Source of the DNA: Plotosus lineatus
Lineage: Eukaryota; Chordata; Actinopteri; Siluriformes; Plotosidae
Length of the DNA stretch: 64,000 nt
Assembly (NCBI GenBank): GCA_024760905.1
Contig: CM045746.1
Coordinates: 6,514,466-6,578,465, forward strand
Direction: 5' to 3'
The notes under the pieces are model-generated. The model ran no database searches and was not told the origin of the DNA. It was given only the letters and a program-made list of their open reading frames with translations. Below, in pieces: positions 52,766 through 64,000 of the stretch; positions within the stretch are counted from its first letter, which is position 1, and each line of letters starts with the position of its first letter. Made by a program: the position numbers and the translations under genes.

Positions 52766-54715
52766 AGTTACCGGACTTGCAGCCGCATGTTCTGGACACT
52801 TGGGTGAAATGAGGAGTTGGGCTCTCAACCGATCACTACCAGGGGATGGCTTCCCTCCGGCCCTGGCAGGCCCAAGCAGGGATTCTCCTGTCAGAGGGGC
52901 CTTTAACTCCCATGTCCGGCAGAGCTACAACCCCGTCTCAAAGAAGGCGGGTGACATGGAATCTGAATGGGCCATGTTTCGTGCCTCCATTGCTCAAGTG
53001 GCAGCCTATAGCTGTGGCTAGAAAGTCATCTGTCTGTGTTGTGGTGGTAAACCCTGAACTTGCGAGTGGACACCTGCGGTGAAGAGAGCCGTCCAGCTGA
53101 AAAAGTCAGTCTATCAGGTCTTATTGGCCTGTGGGACTACCAACACAGCAGATAAGGACCAGCAGGCTGCAGCCCAAGCTGTCATCGATGCAAAATTTAG
53201 ACATGGAAGGTGTTCGGTGAGGGCCTAGAGAGCGACTATCAGTTGGCCTCGAAAAAGTTCTGGACCACCATCCGACGCCTCAGATGGGGAAACAGTTCTC
53301 CACAAGTGAGATCGTCGGGAGATGAAAGGAATACTTCAAGGATTTCCTCAATCGCACCAACACACCCTGCATGGAGGAGGAAGACCCTGGGGGGTTGGGT
53401 GGAGGTTCGTTCATCACTGGAGCTGAGGTCACTGAGGTAGACAAAAAGCTCCTCGGTGGTCAGGCTCCGGGGTGGATGAAATCTGCCCTGAATATCTCAG
53501 GGCTCTGGATGTTGTAGGATTGTCTTGGTTGACACGTCTCTGCAGCATTGCGTGGACATCGGGGGGCATACCTCTGGATTGCCAAACCGACCCCGTGCTA
53601 GCCCCCTTTTAAAAACGGCGAGCGGATGGTATGTTCCAATTATCTTGGAATCATACTCCTCACCCTAGCCAGGAAAATCTATGTAAGGGTATTAGAGAGG
53701 AGAATCCGACCGATAGTTGAACCTCAGATTCAGGAGGAATAATGTGCTTTTTTACTGGCCACAGCACTCTTGACCAACTCTATACGCTCCACAGGATGCT
53801 GGAGGGGGCATGGGAGTTGCCCAATCTGTCCACATGTTTCTTGTGAATTTGCAGAAGACTTTCAACCGTGTCCCTCAGGCCATCTTGTGGAGTATGCTCT
53901 GGGAGTACGGTGTTCTGGACCCGTTGCTATTCGGTCGCTGTATCAGCAGCACCAGAGTTTGGTCCGTATTGGGAGCAACAGGTTCAATTCTTTTCCAGTG
54001 ATGGTTGGAGTCAGTCAAAGCTATCCTTTGTCACCAATTTTGTTCATATTTTTCATGGACAGAATTTCTTGGTGCAACTAAGGCCTTATGGTTTAGCCAT
54101 CGGATCACATCTCTGCTTTTTGTGGATGATGTTGTCCTTTTGGCTTTGTCAAGCCAGGCCCTCCAGCTCTCATTGGAGCAATTCAAAGTTGCACGCGAAG
54201 CGGCAGGGATAAGAATCAGCATCTCCAAGTCCGATGCCATGGTTCTCAGCTCTCAATTTACCTGTCAATCTATGTCCCAACCCTCACCTATAGTCACGGG
54301 TTTTGGGTAGTGACTGAAAGAACAAGATCGCGGATACAAGCAGCTGAAATGAGCTTCCTTTGCTGGGTGGTGGGGCTCTCCCTTAGACATAGGATGAGAA
54401 GCTCAGCCATCCGGGAGGAGCTCAAAGTAGAACCACTGCTCCTCCACATTGAGAGGAGCCGATTGAGGTGGCTCAGGCATCTGGCTAAAATGCCTCCTGA
54501 ATGCCTCCCTGGTGTGGTGTTTCGGGCATGTCCAACCGGGAGGAAACCCCGGGGATAACCCAGAACACACTGGAGGGGTTGTCTCTCGGCTGATCTGGGA
54601 ATGCCTCGGTGTCCCCCCATAAGAGCTGGAGGAAGTGGCTGGGAAGAGGAACATCTGGACCTCATTGCTTAGGCTGCTGCTCCCTGGCACCGGATTAAGT
54701 GGAAAAAGGTAAAAA
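52766..54715 (+). mobile_element. Rex3-type LINE, plus strand, long decayed copy
   Basis: Begins in the EN-RT linker (RVTWNLNGPCF at about 52950), then KKFWTTIRRLRWGNSSP (53252-53300), NTPCMEEEDPGGLGGGSFIT, AEVTEV-KKLLGGQAPG, LERRIRPIVEPQIQEE (about 53693), VHMFLVNLQKTFNRVPQAIL, VRIGSNRFNSFPVMVGVSQS, SLLFVDDVVLLALSSQALQL (FVDD in place of FADD, 54110) and the C-terminus to about 54710. A deletion near 54255 removes the FKYLGVLFTSEG block. It lies head to head with 51768-52765. Confidence 0.86.
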
Positions 54716-54719
54716 CTTG

Positions 54720-55421
54720 CCAGGGTAGGATGAGGAGTGAGATTCCATGATAATTGGAACACACTTTCCTGTCCCCCCCCCCCCCCCCTTTAAACAGGGA
54801 ACTACCAGCCCAATCCAGACATACAACCCCTGATGACTTAGAAGATTAATAATGTTCTATAAACTCTTATAATACAATATAAACTCAAATAGAGCATTAA
54901 TAAAACAGAGTTTATGGAGACCCTAAGCAATGTTTATGAAACAGCGACATAATCATCATCAGAGGTGTACAATACTTATTCCCAATAAAAAAAGGTCTAA
55001 AAAACCAATTCACAAATGATTTGTGCCAGTTCTTGGTCTGGTGACTACAACAGCTTCCATCAGGGAAAAAAGAAAAATAATTCATATCATCTGCTTCAGC
55101 AGAACACTTGTCTTTTTCTCAAGGTCTTTACATGACCTTTCTCTAAAATTATTTACACATTCCACTCTTTCTATTTCTGTCTTTTATTTATATATAAAAT
55201 GAAAAAATGTTATTTAAAAAACTGTAAAATGTGACTTTGTTGCTGCATGAGATCAGTGAAATGAGAATATTTTTACCTCCGTGTGCACCTGCTGTGACTC
55301 ATTTCTATTAATTCACCTCAATCCAAAAAATTGATTGATAAAATACAATAAAAAGGATAATCATAATACTAACAATAGTAATAAAAGCATAAAAAGAATA
55401 GTAATAGTGCCGGTAATGATG

Positions 55422-55454
<33 letters not shown>

Positions 55455-56395
55455 GGTATGTTTGTTAGCATCTCTGAAGTGTTTTGCTTTATTAAGTCAG
55501 AGAAAACATCCCAGTGTGATCTGTGAGAGACATCAACCCCAAGGTCTGGAGTCTCCATCTGTGTCCTCATCTTCATTATCGTTCCCTTTGTGCCCTTTTC
55601 AGTGCGGTGATAGTTTGACAAATTTCATACAAATCCGATGGTTCTGTGCTCAAATGGTTCCATTGCTTAGCTTGGCATCAACAGTGCAGTAAAAAACCCT
55701 AACAAAACCCTGTCAAACATGGTCCTAACATGAAAAACAAGCATCAGTAGCCTGCCAGAGTTCTGTTTACACACAGTTTGTCCTCCAAATGCGTCGTTCA
55801 GCAAACATCACGCATTGCCAAAAATTATCATGGACACAAATGTTACTCTTCCTGTGCTATCAACTCGCATCATGTACTGTATTAATATCCATGTGTGGAA
55901 CGCTAATGGGAAAACAACCAAACACCAAGTAATGTGATGAGTTGTTTACATGACAACACAGCTCGTAATTTCACTCAAAAACACCAAGAATCAGTAAATC
56001 CTTAATTGTGAAGATGACAGCAAAAGTTTTGTTCACTTTTGTATGGTGAACAAATTTAAAGTTTCAGAGCTGACTTCTGGAATGCATCAGAGTCCACTCA
56101 GCACAGAAATAAAGGCTGCGGTGAACAGTGTCAGACAAATTTAGTGCGAACAATCTGAACAATTCAGGATAAGATTGATTTGTAGGTATGGAAACACAGA
56201 CATGATCAAATTTTCAAATCAGTTTAGTTATAATCAGGTCAATTCATTTAATTGTTAGTTTTGCTGTAAATTCATGTTTTAAAAACTACTGCAGCAATTT
56301 TGTAACAAGGGCTGTCATGAGTCGTGGGAGACCGACAAATACCTGTTTAATAAGGTGGGAAACAAAACTCTTTTATAAAGCTGGAGCACGATATT
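54720..56395. other. Intron sequence, microsatellites only
   Basis: Contains a C-run (54774-54788) and an ATA/ATAA run (55421-55453). No gene or element end recognised on either strand. Confidence 0.5.
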
Positions 56396-56399
56396 TATA

Positions 56400-56835
56400 A
56401 CAGACGATTGTCACACATTACTGTATGTGTGTTTATCATTGCATACAGGTGTGTACGAGTGTGAGTTGGAGGGTTTATAGGACCATACGCATGTGTATAG
56501 GTTCCTACCACCATAGGAACGTGCGTAGGAGTGTGTATGAATGTGTAATGGGGTGTACGCATGTCTAAGGAAACATACTCATCTTTATGCGTGTGTATGT
56601 TTTTAGCTGTGTGTTCAGGTTTATCTGGGTGTGTACATGTGTTAGTGGATAGGAGTGGTAACAAGTGCATACGACTGTGAACAGGCCAGTCGGAGTGTGT
56701 AAAAACACATATTTATAGGGATAAACAACTATGTATAGGTGTGCATATGCATTAGTAAAGATGTGTAGAAGTGTGTAACAGTATGCAAGGGTGTGCACAT
56801 ATGTGTATAGATAGGGTGTGCACATATATGTGTAT
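56400..56835. repeat. Degenerate TGTG(T)A-rich minisatellite-like region
   Basis: About 430 bases in which GTGTGTA, GTGTATAGG and CATAC words recur at irregular spacing. It looks like an old, diverged simple repeat. Confidence 0.6.
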
Positions 56836-57474
56836 AGGCTGCTACTAAGGATTACTGTATTTTAATAATCAATGAATCGACTGATTATTTTTTCGATTAA
56901 TCGGAAATTGCACAAACATTTTTTATTTCCATTTCTATATTCAAAAATAGAAAATTTGTTTTCAAAACTTGCCAGTCCATACGTGAATAACTGAGTAAGT
57001 ACAAATATTTTTCCCTTTCAAAACAGAATAAATGTAGGATTCTGCAGTCACTAACCCTGCTGATGGGCTGGCTTCCTCATCAATAATAACTCTTGCATGT
57101 TTTCTTTTAAGATGCTCCTGTACCGAGCCAAGTCACTTTTACAAAGCCTGGATTCAAAAAATTTTAGAGATTAAAATGCTCTCAAACTTTTGAAGATTTA
57201 GGTCGAACACTTTTTTCCAACCCAGTGCCACTGGCAGTCGACTAAGCCATGTTTTGTAATGTTTATGATGATGAAAAAATGTCTCTCGATGTAGGTCTAC
57301 AATTCACCCAAGTTTTACAATTATAGCGAGACGCATGCATGACACGTCCGTTCAACTCCGTACTGAGTGAAACTCGCCTGTAATGGCTGACTCACCCAAT
57401 GATCATGAGACTATTCAACGAGATTTGTTTCCAACACTTTTAATAATCGATTTTATCGAATCGTTGTTGCAGCA
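56836..57474. mobile_element. hAT-like MITE with ATCGATT-rich ends
   Basis: Near the left, TTTTTTCGATTAATCGG, and at the right, AATAATCGATTTTATCGAAT then GTTGTTGCAGCACTG, inverted relative to one another. CAGTGCTGCAACAAC-type ends are common in fish hAT MITEs. On the minus strand at 57140-57060 a short decayed BED-finger-like segment (ILKENMQELLLMRKPA in one frame) fits a hAT origin. No target duplication confirmed. Confidence 0.5.
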
Positions 57475-57893
57475 CTGGTATAAACGTTTATGCAATAGGA
57501 TGGAGTGAAACATATAGTTTTTCACAATCAATTCAGAATAGTGTAGACGGAACAATACCAGTTATAAACATATGCAAAATACAATCGGCCCTCTACTTAC
57601 GAAATTAATCCGTTCCAGAGCCTTTTTTGTAACCTGGAGTTTTCGTAAGTAGAGGTGCATTTTACATCTAAAACGCATGATTCGTTCCAAGGCTCCCAAG
57701 ACTGCCCCATAAACCCTTTAAAAATTATATAATTACACTAATTTTGCATGAAATATGTATGAAATGTGTTAAAAGTAAAAGAAAATTATTTATTGAACCA
57801 TTAAATATTTTATTACATATTAAACCATTTTATTAACATTTATTAATTAAACCATTATTAAACATTTTTTATTAACACACATACACACAACAC

Positions 57894-57914
57894 TGTCTCT
57901 CTCTCTCTCTCTGT

Positions 57915-57974
<60 letters not shown>
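57894..57974. repeat. (CT)n(CA)n microsatellite
   Basis: Short CT run, then about 27 CA units, in pogo-like copy 4. Confidence 0.95.
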
Positions 57975-57975
<1 letters not shown>

Positions 57976-58295
57976 CACACATCTGTGGCACGCTCCACCG
58001 AACGCGGGCTCCACCCACACGCAGGACACCGGAGCATTTTAAAACAGGGACTTTAAGGCGCACTCCCAGCTTGACAGATCGGAGGTCAGGACTCAACTTT
58101 AACTTGTTTCCTTGAGGGATCGGCGGTCCGGACAAGCCGCGTTTTGCTCACAATCGGCGAAGCGCGCCACAATTATTAAACATTTACTGAATTAAACAAC
58201 TTAAAAAATGAAACATAAGCTGCAATGTGCTCTCTCGAAAGAGAGTTAAAAGAACGCCTCCTTTCATCTCTGAATGACTCTGTATGGAGTCTGGC

Positions 58296-58311
58296 TCTCC
58301 CTCTCTCTCTG

Positions 58312-58345
<34 letters not shown>

Positions 58346-58448
58346 ACACACACACACTCACACACACACACTCACACACTCTGTCTCTCTCTATCTCTCT
58401 CTCTCTGTCTGTTTCTCGCTCTCACACACACACACACACACACACACA
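58296..58448. repeat. Compound CT/CA microsatellite
   Basis: Alternating CT and CA blocks with a T-run at 58449-58461. Confidence 0.95.
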
Positions 58449-59247
58449 TTTTTTTTTTTTTGCCGAATGCAGGTTCCGCCCATAAGCAACGTGCAGCCGA
58501 TGGAACAATTCTATTTAAATGTTTAAATGGACGGGATGTTGTATTTAAAGCAGAATTACAGTACCTGTTTGAAAGATCGGAGGCCCTAATTCAATATTAA
58601 CTTGCTTCCTTGCGAAATCGGAGGTCTTGTCCCATGGAGCACTTTGCTTCAATATCATGCCGAAAGAATCACCTCCATCACTGTATTTCTGCTTTAAGGT
58701 CTCCTTCTGCTTGAATATCATCCCGATTGCAGAGGGGTTTCGGCGATAATGAAATATAACACTGCATGATCAATCTCAAAACAAGCCAACAGTCCTGTTC
58801 AACTCTCCACGCGTGTGAAAAACAGGAAGTATGGTTACAGGAACTATGTATACAGGTCAGCTCCCTCCTGGCCAATGGGAGCCAGTGGGATGGGATGTTG
58901 GGAGACAGCCAATGAGAGAGCATTGTTTGAACTTTGAATAGCGCATTTTAATTTTTGAATGGTGCGTTTGGTGCTTTTCGTAAAAAGTGGTTGTTTTCGT
59001 AAAAAGACGACGAAAATTTCGGAAAATGTTTTTCGTACTCTGGATTTTTCGTACTCAGAGATTTTCGTAAGTAGAGGGCTGACTGTATTAAAAGTCTGTA
59101 AAAAAATTCTAGGTTACCCCAACTCACTCAAAATAGGATATGACGAGTCGATTTTGAGAGCACGTGAGCACGGGATTGCCGACAAAGAGATTAACTCTTA
59201 AATAATTGGAACATTCACAGTTCACAGATTTGGTATGACTGGAACCT

Positions 59248-59683
59248 GAAAACCTGCTGCTGTCTATGATGACTGACGATCAACCACACATTCGTGAACT
59301 CGCCCTCCGCCGAGTTCTGAAGGCACGAGACCAGCCAAAAAGGAAGGGCGTTTGAGAGTTCAGAGTGCCACCGATTAAGTTTGACTGCACAGACGATACC
59401 ACAATGATCGACTGGTCGATGGTGCGAGTGACTAAGCCACCTGTCACAATGAGTACCAGCGACGATGACATTCAAGAATTCATATGGGAAACAACTACAC
59501 CCATCGTCACATTCGACAGACACCCATGCCACACACAGGCTGTGGAGAGGTGCATCAAGGTGTTGACTGAGGCATCACAGTCTGTATGTTGCAACAATCA
59601 ATAAGACAGTTTCATCCGTACAACACTGGAGTCAAGGGCAAAAATGCCAGTTTTCGAGACAAAACGAGACTTCAATATGTGAC
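59248..59683 (+). pseudogene. Unassigned coding relic with two in-frame stops
   Basis: One frame reads through about 145 codons with only two stops: ENLLLSMMTDDQPHIRELAL RRVLKARDQ, then a stop, then VPPIKFDCTDDTTMIDWSMV RVTKPPVTMSTSDDDIQEFI and CHTQAVERCIKVLTEAS, then a second stop, then DSFIRTTLESRAKMPVFETK. Composition is protein-like (charged, balanced) and the frame is kept on both sides of each stop, so this is a decayed gene or transposon protein. I do not recognise the family with confidence; it could belong to an uncharacterised mobile element. No borders were found. Confidence 0.6.
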
Positions 59684-60021
59684 AGTCATATCGACTCATC
59701 TGAATATGTGTGCTAAACTGCCTAAAATACATGTTTTTGATAATATGGAAAGCAAATTGGATTACTATATCAGAATTAAACATTTTCACTAAAAATGTCC
59801 ACATATGGTCATTTTCATCGCTCGTTGGGGAGCCTAAGATATCAACTTATCAAGATAAACTTTTAAACTCTTTTAGATGACACCTCTCCACATCTTTTTA
59901 TTGCTATTCCAAGTAAAAATAAAAAAAGTATTTTTTTTTTCACAATTTTCACTCCACCCTATTACGCATATTAAATATAAAGCTATGGGATGCTCTGAAT
60001 AAATAGAGCGATGAGCCAGAT

Positions 60022-60261
60022 ATGGACCTATCAGAAAGTGATGAGGAGGATTTTTCACCTGATTCTCCTACTCACTACCTTGTGCTTGTTTGTGTTGATT
60101 GGTTCAATGTGCCATGTGCTAAATTTGACATTCGTGTTGACTGGTTCAACGTGCCATGTGCTAAAGTAGACATTCATGTTGATTGGCTGGATTTTACATC
60201 TGGGGGAAAATATTTAAAGGAACAGCACAAAGAGAGAAAATTAAAGGGTTATTCTTTTTAA
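60022..60261 (+). CDS. Small ORF with an in-frame 14-residue tandem repeat (hypothetical)
   Basis: 79 codons starting MDLSESDEEDFSPDSPTHYL. The middle contains VDWFNVPCAKFDIR then VDWFNVPCAKVDIH, encoded by 42-bp tandem units (60096-60179), with a partial third (VDWLDF). The C-terminal end is basic. The acidic start resembles N-termini of some DNA transposases such as piggyBac, but there is no domain to support a function. It may be chance. Confidence 0.3.
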   Translation: MDLSESDEEDFSPDSPTHYLVLVCVDWFNVPCAKFDIRVDWFNVPCAKVDIHVDWLDFTSGGKYLKEQHKERKLKGYSF

Positions 60262-60655
60262 TTATGCTGTTTTCTGTTTATTTTCAGCTTTCATGTAAGT
60301 AATTTGGTTGATACCACAAAATGAATAACACAAATACCAGTAAAAGTCTTTTATTGTTCTGTTATTATTCATGTTTTCTACCACGCTGGTAATAATTTTA
60401 ATAAGCACCCACCCACTCCAATTTATTTAAGTGCCCTGAGCGCTTATCATGACAAATACAGTAATACACTTCACTGTAACTCTCAACATTGTTCAGCTGT
60501 AACAATATAAAACAAACTAACAAACCCCCCCTCACTTTTTCAGTTCATTTCTCTTCCACAAATCCATCAAATTCTTCATCTTCAGTGTCTTAGTTTAACA
60601 GTTTCACGAGTTGGACATAAAGCCCGGATCCCTCTATTATTTTTTATTACATTAT
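60262..60655. other. Intron sequence, nothing recognised
   Basis: AT-rich sequence between the small ORF and a SINE insertion. No motifs supported. Confidence 0.5.
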
Positions 60656-61033
60656 ATTGTATTATAGTATAATGTCTGTCTGTCTTTCGGCTTTTTCCCT
60701 TTTACTTGGGAGTCGCCACAGCGAATCATCTTGATTCGCACGTTTGATTTGGCAGAGGTTTTTACGTCGGATGCCCTTCCTGTCACAACCCTTTTAGCAA
60801 GGGACAGAAACACGCTGACGGCTTTGCAGCCTACTCTTTACGAAAGTCAGCAATGGTTCTTTTACATGCCTCTCACCATAGACAGTGAGAGACATGGCCC
60901 GCCTTTGATAACCCAGTTAGCCGCACTGGGGGGGACAGTGACAACCTTGTGGAGAGTGGGACTCGAACCCCCAACCTTTGGATCAGCGATCCAGCGCCCT
61001 ATACCACTGCCCCACATTGTATTATAGTATAAT
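60656..61033 (-). repeat. SINE family A with 18-bp target duplication
   Basis: The SINE occupies 60674-61015. On the minus strand it has the head GGGGCAGTGGTATAGGGCGC, B box GGTTCGAGTCCC (reversed at about 60957-60968), the body, the LINE 5' UTR-like and LINE 3'-like segments, and a GAAAG-type tail. The 18-bp direct repeat ATTGTATTATAGTATAAT flanks it at 60656-60673 and 61016-61033. Best preserved family A copy. Confidence 0.93.
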
Positions 61034-61789
61034 ATTTTATTATATTATTGCCTAACACATGGAAACTTCTCTCAGCCACACCCCCTTAAAGACATGGCGT
61101 CATCACAGTGACAAATATGGCGGTGCCCATTCGTAGTGTTCATTACAGAATGAACGTCATTACTCTTAAGGATCTGTATCAGTGTAACTTGAAATTCAAG
61201 GTTAATCCCACATCTCTGGAGGAAACCTGTAGCAATGCTTTATCCAGGTAATGGACGTGAGACTCTCATTAAACCAGCTGAGCATCCTGAGGGTTGAGAC
61301 AGAGATTAGGTGGAAAAACCGCCTACGCATTCCTCAGCAAGTCACCTGACTACGATAGCAGTAATGCTGGAAGTTGGACATAAAGCCCGGATCCCTCTAA
61401 TTTATGACCCGTTGACACCTGTATCTAGCGGTTGGAGTTCTTTGGTTAATCAATCGGAATGATGGCAAGCTCTGAATTAGTTTGCTTCACTTGGGGGGTT
61501 TTGACAGTGTCGGTGAGAGGGAGTCACGCGGCTCCATCCACACAATGTGCACCGGATTATAAAGCGCATGGTCAATTTTTTTTTGAGAATTAAAGACTTT
61601 TAACTGTGCCTTATTGTCTGAAAAATAATTTTGGGCGTCATCCATGGCAACGGTGGAAAAGAAAACTCAGTCAGTAGATGCGAGCAAGAAACTGTGAGAG
61701 GAACCAGGTCCAAAGGGAAACCCATCCTCATATGGGTGAGACAATACAGATACAAACATACTGTATACACAGAATTAATTACAGAGCAA
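61034..61789. other. Intron sequence, unassigned
   Basis: No firm features. A phrase near 60618 (TTGGACATAAAGCCCGGATC) recurs at 61374, so these flanks may be parts of one unidentified repeat. Confidence 0.45.
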
Positions 61790-62054
61790 AATGTTGATTA
61801 TACAACTGTAAGTCCTAAATAATTGTGGGGAAGAGTGTTAATATCACCAGCAGTGAAAAGTCATGTTCAAGTGCACATCTGGGTCCATTTAGATCTTCAT
61901 CAGAAATTAGGAGGGGCTTCCAAAATGAGGACTCCAGCCAGCATGAGCACAAATCACAGGACTCTGAAAGCACTAGGACCACCAGCATCCCAAAAGGAGA
62001 ATGTGTACCTCAAAAAAAATAAAAATAAAAATAAAGACAGAAAGAGAGCGAGCG

Positions 62055-62122
<68 letters not shown>

Positions 62123-63560
62123 GTTGCAAGATTTACTCATAGTAGTGATATGGAAATAGATTTTATTATTGCTTTGTGCAAGCAGGGACTCCGGATGACT
62201 AGTTATGGCAACAAAGAGTGAGAGAACCAGAAGGAAGACATGATAGTACCCTAAGTCGCTGGGCAATTAGCCACCCCACTGTCAAACGGACCTGGGTGAG
62301 CATGTAGAGTGGGTGAGCGACAGCATCCCACACCACATTTTACCAGAACTCTCTATGCCTGACTCCCAGATCTGCTCCTTTACCTATAAAGGGCTATTCA
62401 CAAAATGCTTGACTAAACAAGCAAGTTTTCAGCCTTGTCTTAAAAACAGAGACTGTGTCTGAGTCCTGAACATTAACTGTATGGTTATTCCATAACTGTG
62501 GGGCTTTGTAAGAGAAAACTCTGCCCCCTGTAGTAGTCTTCATTATTCAAGGCATCACTAAGCATCTTGCACCTTTTGATCTAAGTGGGCATGTGTCGGA
62601 TCATAAAAAACAAGACATTTGTTAAGATAATGTGGCACAAGGCCATTACGTGCTTCATAGGTTAAAAGTAGTATTTTATACTCGATTCGAAATTTAACTG
62701 GGAGGCAGTGCAGTGTAAATAAGATTGGGGAGAGGGGCATCGTTGTATCTTCTGGTTCTAGTAAGAACTCACGCTGCTGCATTCTAGACTAACTGGAGCT
62801 TGTTTATGCCACTATTAGAACATCTAGACTGTAACATAATGCAATAATCTAATCCTGAAGTAAAAAAAAAAAAATCATTTTCAAGTTTTTCAGCATCATG
62901 TACTGACATCATATTTCTTAGTTTAGCAATATTCCTGATATGAAAGAAGGCTACCCAAGGAATATTATCTACATGAGCTTCAAATAAAGACTAGTATCAA
63001 TAATCACTTGAAGGTCCTTTACTGCTACACATGAGACAAACACCATCCAAACTTATTACATAATCAGAAACCTTATTTCTAGCTGCCCGAGATCTGAGTA
63101 CAAGTACTTCTGTCTTATCAGACTTTAATAGGAAGTTAGTAAGCATCCAGTGTCATGTCCTTTACACATTTCATACTTTATTAAGCTGATGTCTCTCTTC
63201 TGGCTTTGCTGAATTATATAACTGTGTGTCATCAGCATAACAATAAAAGTAAACATCATGATCACAAATGATCTTACCCAAAGAGTGCATGTGTAGAGAA
63301 AGAGGGAGGGGGGTGGGAAAGGGGGGGGCCCTGAGACCGAACCTTGTGGAACACCAAACATAACATTACCACACATAGAGAAATCACCATTTACATCTAC
63401 AAAATAAGATTTAAACCAGAACAGGGGACTTCCCTTAACTCCATAATCTTCTAATCTTTCAAGGAGAAACATGTGAGCAATCGTGTCAAAAGTTGCACTA
63501 AGGTCAGAGACGACCAGTGGGTCATTTGCCACCTTAACAAGTGCCATCTCTGTGCTATTA
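61790..63560 (-). mobile_element. Jockey-superfamily LINE, 3' half
   Basis: Minus-strand RT remnants from 63547: [51 protein letters not shown] (about 63350), a decayed catalytic box near 63240, then C-terminal words RNIAKLRNMMSV, LDYCIMLQS, LPVKFRIEYKILLLTYEARN (62720-62660) and VPHYLNKCLV. The 3' UTR follows to about 61790 and matches the copy at 6875-7665. Frame breaks throughout. A (GA)n run lies at 62060-62122. Confidence 0.8.
62060..62122. repeat. (GA)n microsatellite
   Basis: About 30 GA units with one interruption (ATA at 62100-62102), inside the LINE 3' UTR. Confidence 0.95.
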
Positions 63561-63702
63561 GGCCTAAATCCTGAATAAATCTCTTTCTTTATTCGTCATA
63601 GTACTGTTGTTTTGTCATAGTTTTAATTTCCAAAAATGACAGCAACACAGAAAAGTATACAGACTTATTTTAAGAAGGAGCCTGCTCAACATTCTTTGAA
63701 AT

Positions 63703-63790
63703 AAATATTAATGCTTGATGCTGCACTGACGACTGGTTCAGTCTCCACTCTCAGAATGGGTCATCAGTGCAGCATCAAGCATTAATATTT
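63703..63790. repeat. Perfect 27-bp inverted repeat with 34-nt loop
   Basis: 63703-63729 is exactly complementary to 63764-63790 (arm core TTGATGCTGCACTGA). It would fold as a stable stem-loop in DNA or RNA. There is no T-run following it, and the function is unknown. Confidence 0.9.
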
Positions 63791-64000
63791 TAAGAATTAA
63801 TAATTTGTTTATACACATCTCACCGTCTCTTACTTCAGCTGTGATTGCCGTTCCTGGATTACAAACCCCAGAGGCGGAAAATATATCTCGCTCGTCGCAC
63901 TGCTGATGGTGAGAACACTCCTAACCATGAGCACAAAAATTTGGAAACCCACCAACACAGCAGATCAAAAACACTGAGACTCTCAATGTAGCAGATAGGC

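Larger units (their letters stand above)
57582..59085. mobile_element. Pogo/Tigger-like non-autonomous TIR element, copy 4 (long)
   Basis: 1504 bp. Left end CAATCGGCCCTCTACTTACG and right end GTAAGTAGAGGGCTGACTG, flanked by TA (57580-57581 and 59086-59087). The interior shares GATTCGTTCCAAGGCTCCCA, GAATTAAACAACTTAAAAAA and GGCCAATGGGA words with copy 2 (20560-21475) but is longer, with compound microsatellites at 57894-57974 and 58296-58448. No transposase frame. Confidence 0.85.

Overview
The window is vertebrate nuclear DNA, almost certainly from a ray-finned fish. It contains the middle of one host gene on the minus strand, tusc3 (tumor suppressor candidate 3, an Ost3/Ost6-type subunit of the oligosaccharyltransferase). 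Five consecutive internal coding exons are recognisable by protein identity, consensus AG/GT borders and a reading frame that stays open across all four junctions: 51704-51535, 45679-45562, 45458-45318, 20443-20303 and 8179-8090. The first coding exon must lie beyond 64000 and the C-terminal exons before position 1. No other host gene, RNA gene, CRISPR array or bacterial or phage feature was found.

The rest is intron packed with transposable elements, most of them fish lineages. They are Rex3-type LINEs (five copies), a second RTE-like LINE family (five copies), one BovB-like RTE, L2/CR1/jockey-type LINEs, one Ty3/gypsy chromovirus, a Tc1/mariner element with long inverted repeats, hAT elements (one nearly complete with a perfect 8-bp target duplication), pogo/Tigger-like TIR elements flanked by TA, and several tRNA-derived SINEs. 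Rex3 is identified partly from a near match to the widely used Rex3 primer site at about 52490.

Layout: 1-8089 is a downstream tusc3 intron with Rex3 pieces, a TIR element and a LINE 3' UTR. 8180-20302 (12 kb intron) holds an L2 piece, an RTE-like LINE split by a 941-bp hAT-like element, Rex3, a BovB-like RTE and SINEs. 20444-45317 (25 kb intron) is the densest nest: LINEs inside pogo-like and hAT elements, the gypsy element and a mosaic SINE. 45459-45561 is a 103-bp intron. 45680-51534 starts with a 0.5-kb pyrimidine tract (sense strand) against the exon acceptor, followed by a Tc1 element carrying a SINE and a hAT insertion. Beyond 51705 is the intron upstream of the first visible exon, with two head-to-head Rex3 copies, a 1.5-kb pogo-like element, an unassigned coding relic, a SINE and a jockey-type LINE.

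The most instructive observations are the SINE family whose body joins the 5' and 3' ends of its apparent partner LINE, a mosaic SINE that transposed as one unit, the nested insertions dated by their target duplications, and the long pyrimidine tract directly abutting a tusc3 acceptor. I did not find a convincing previously undescribed molecular system. The nearest candidates for something unfamiliar are the coding relic at 59248-59683 and the hairpins at 37457-37573 and 63703-63790.
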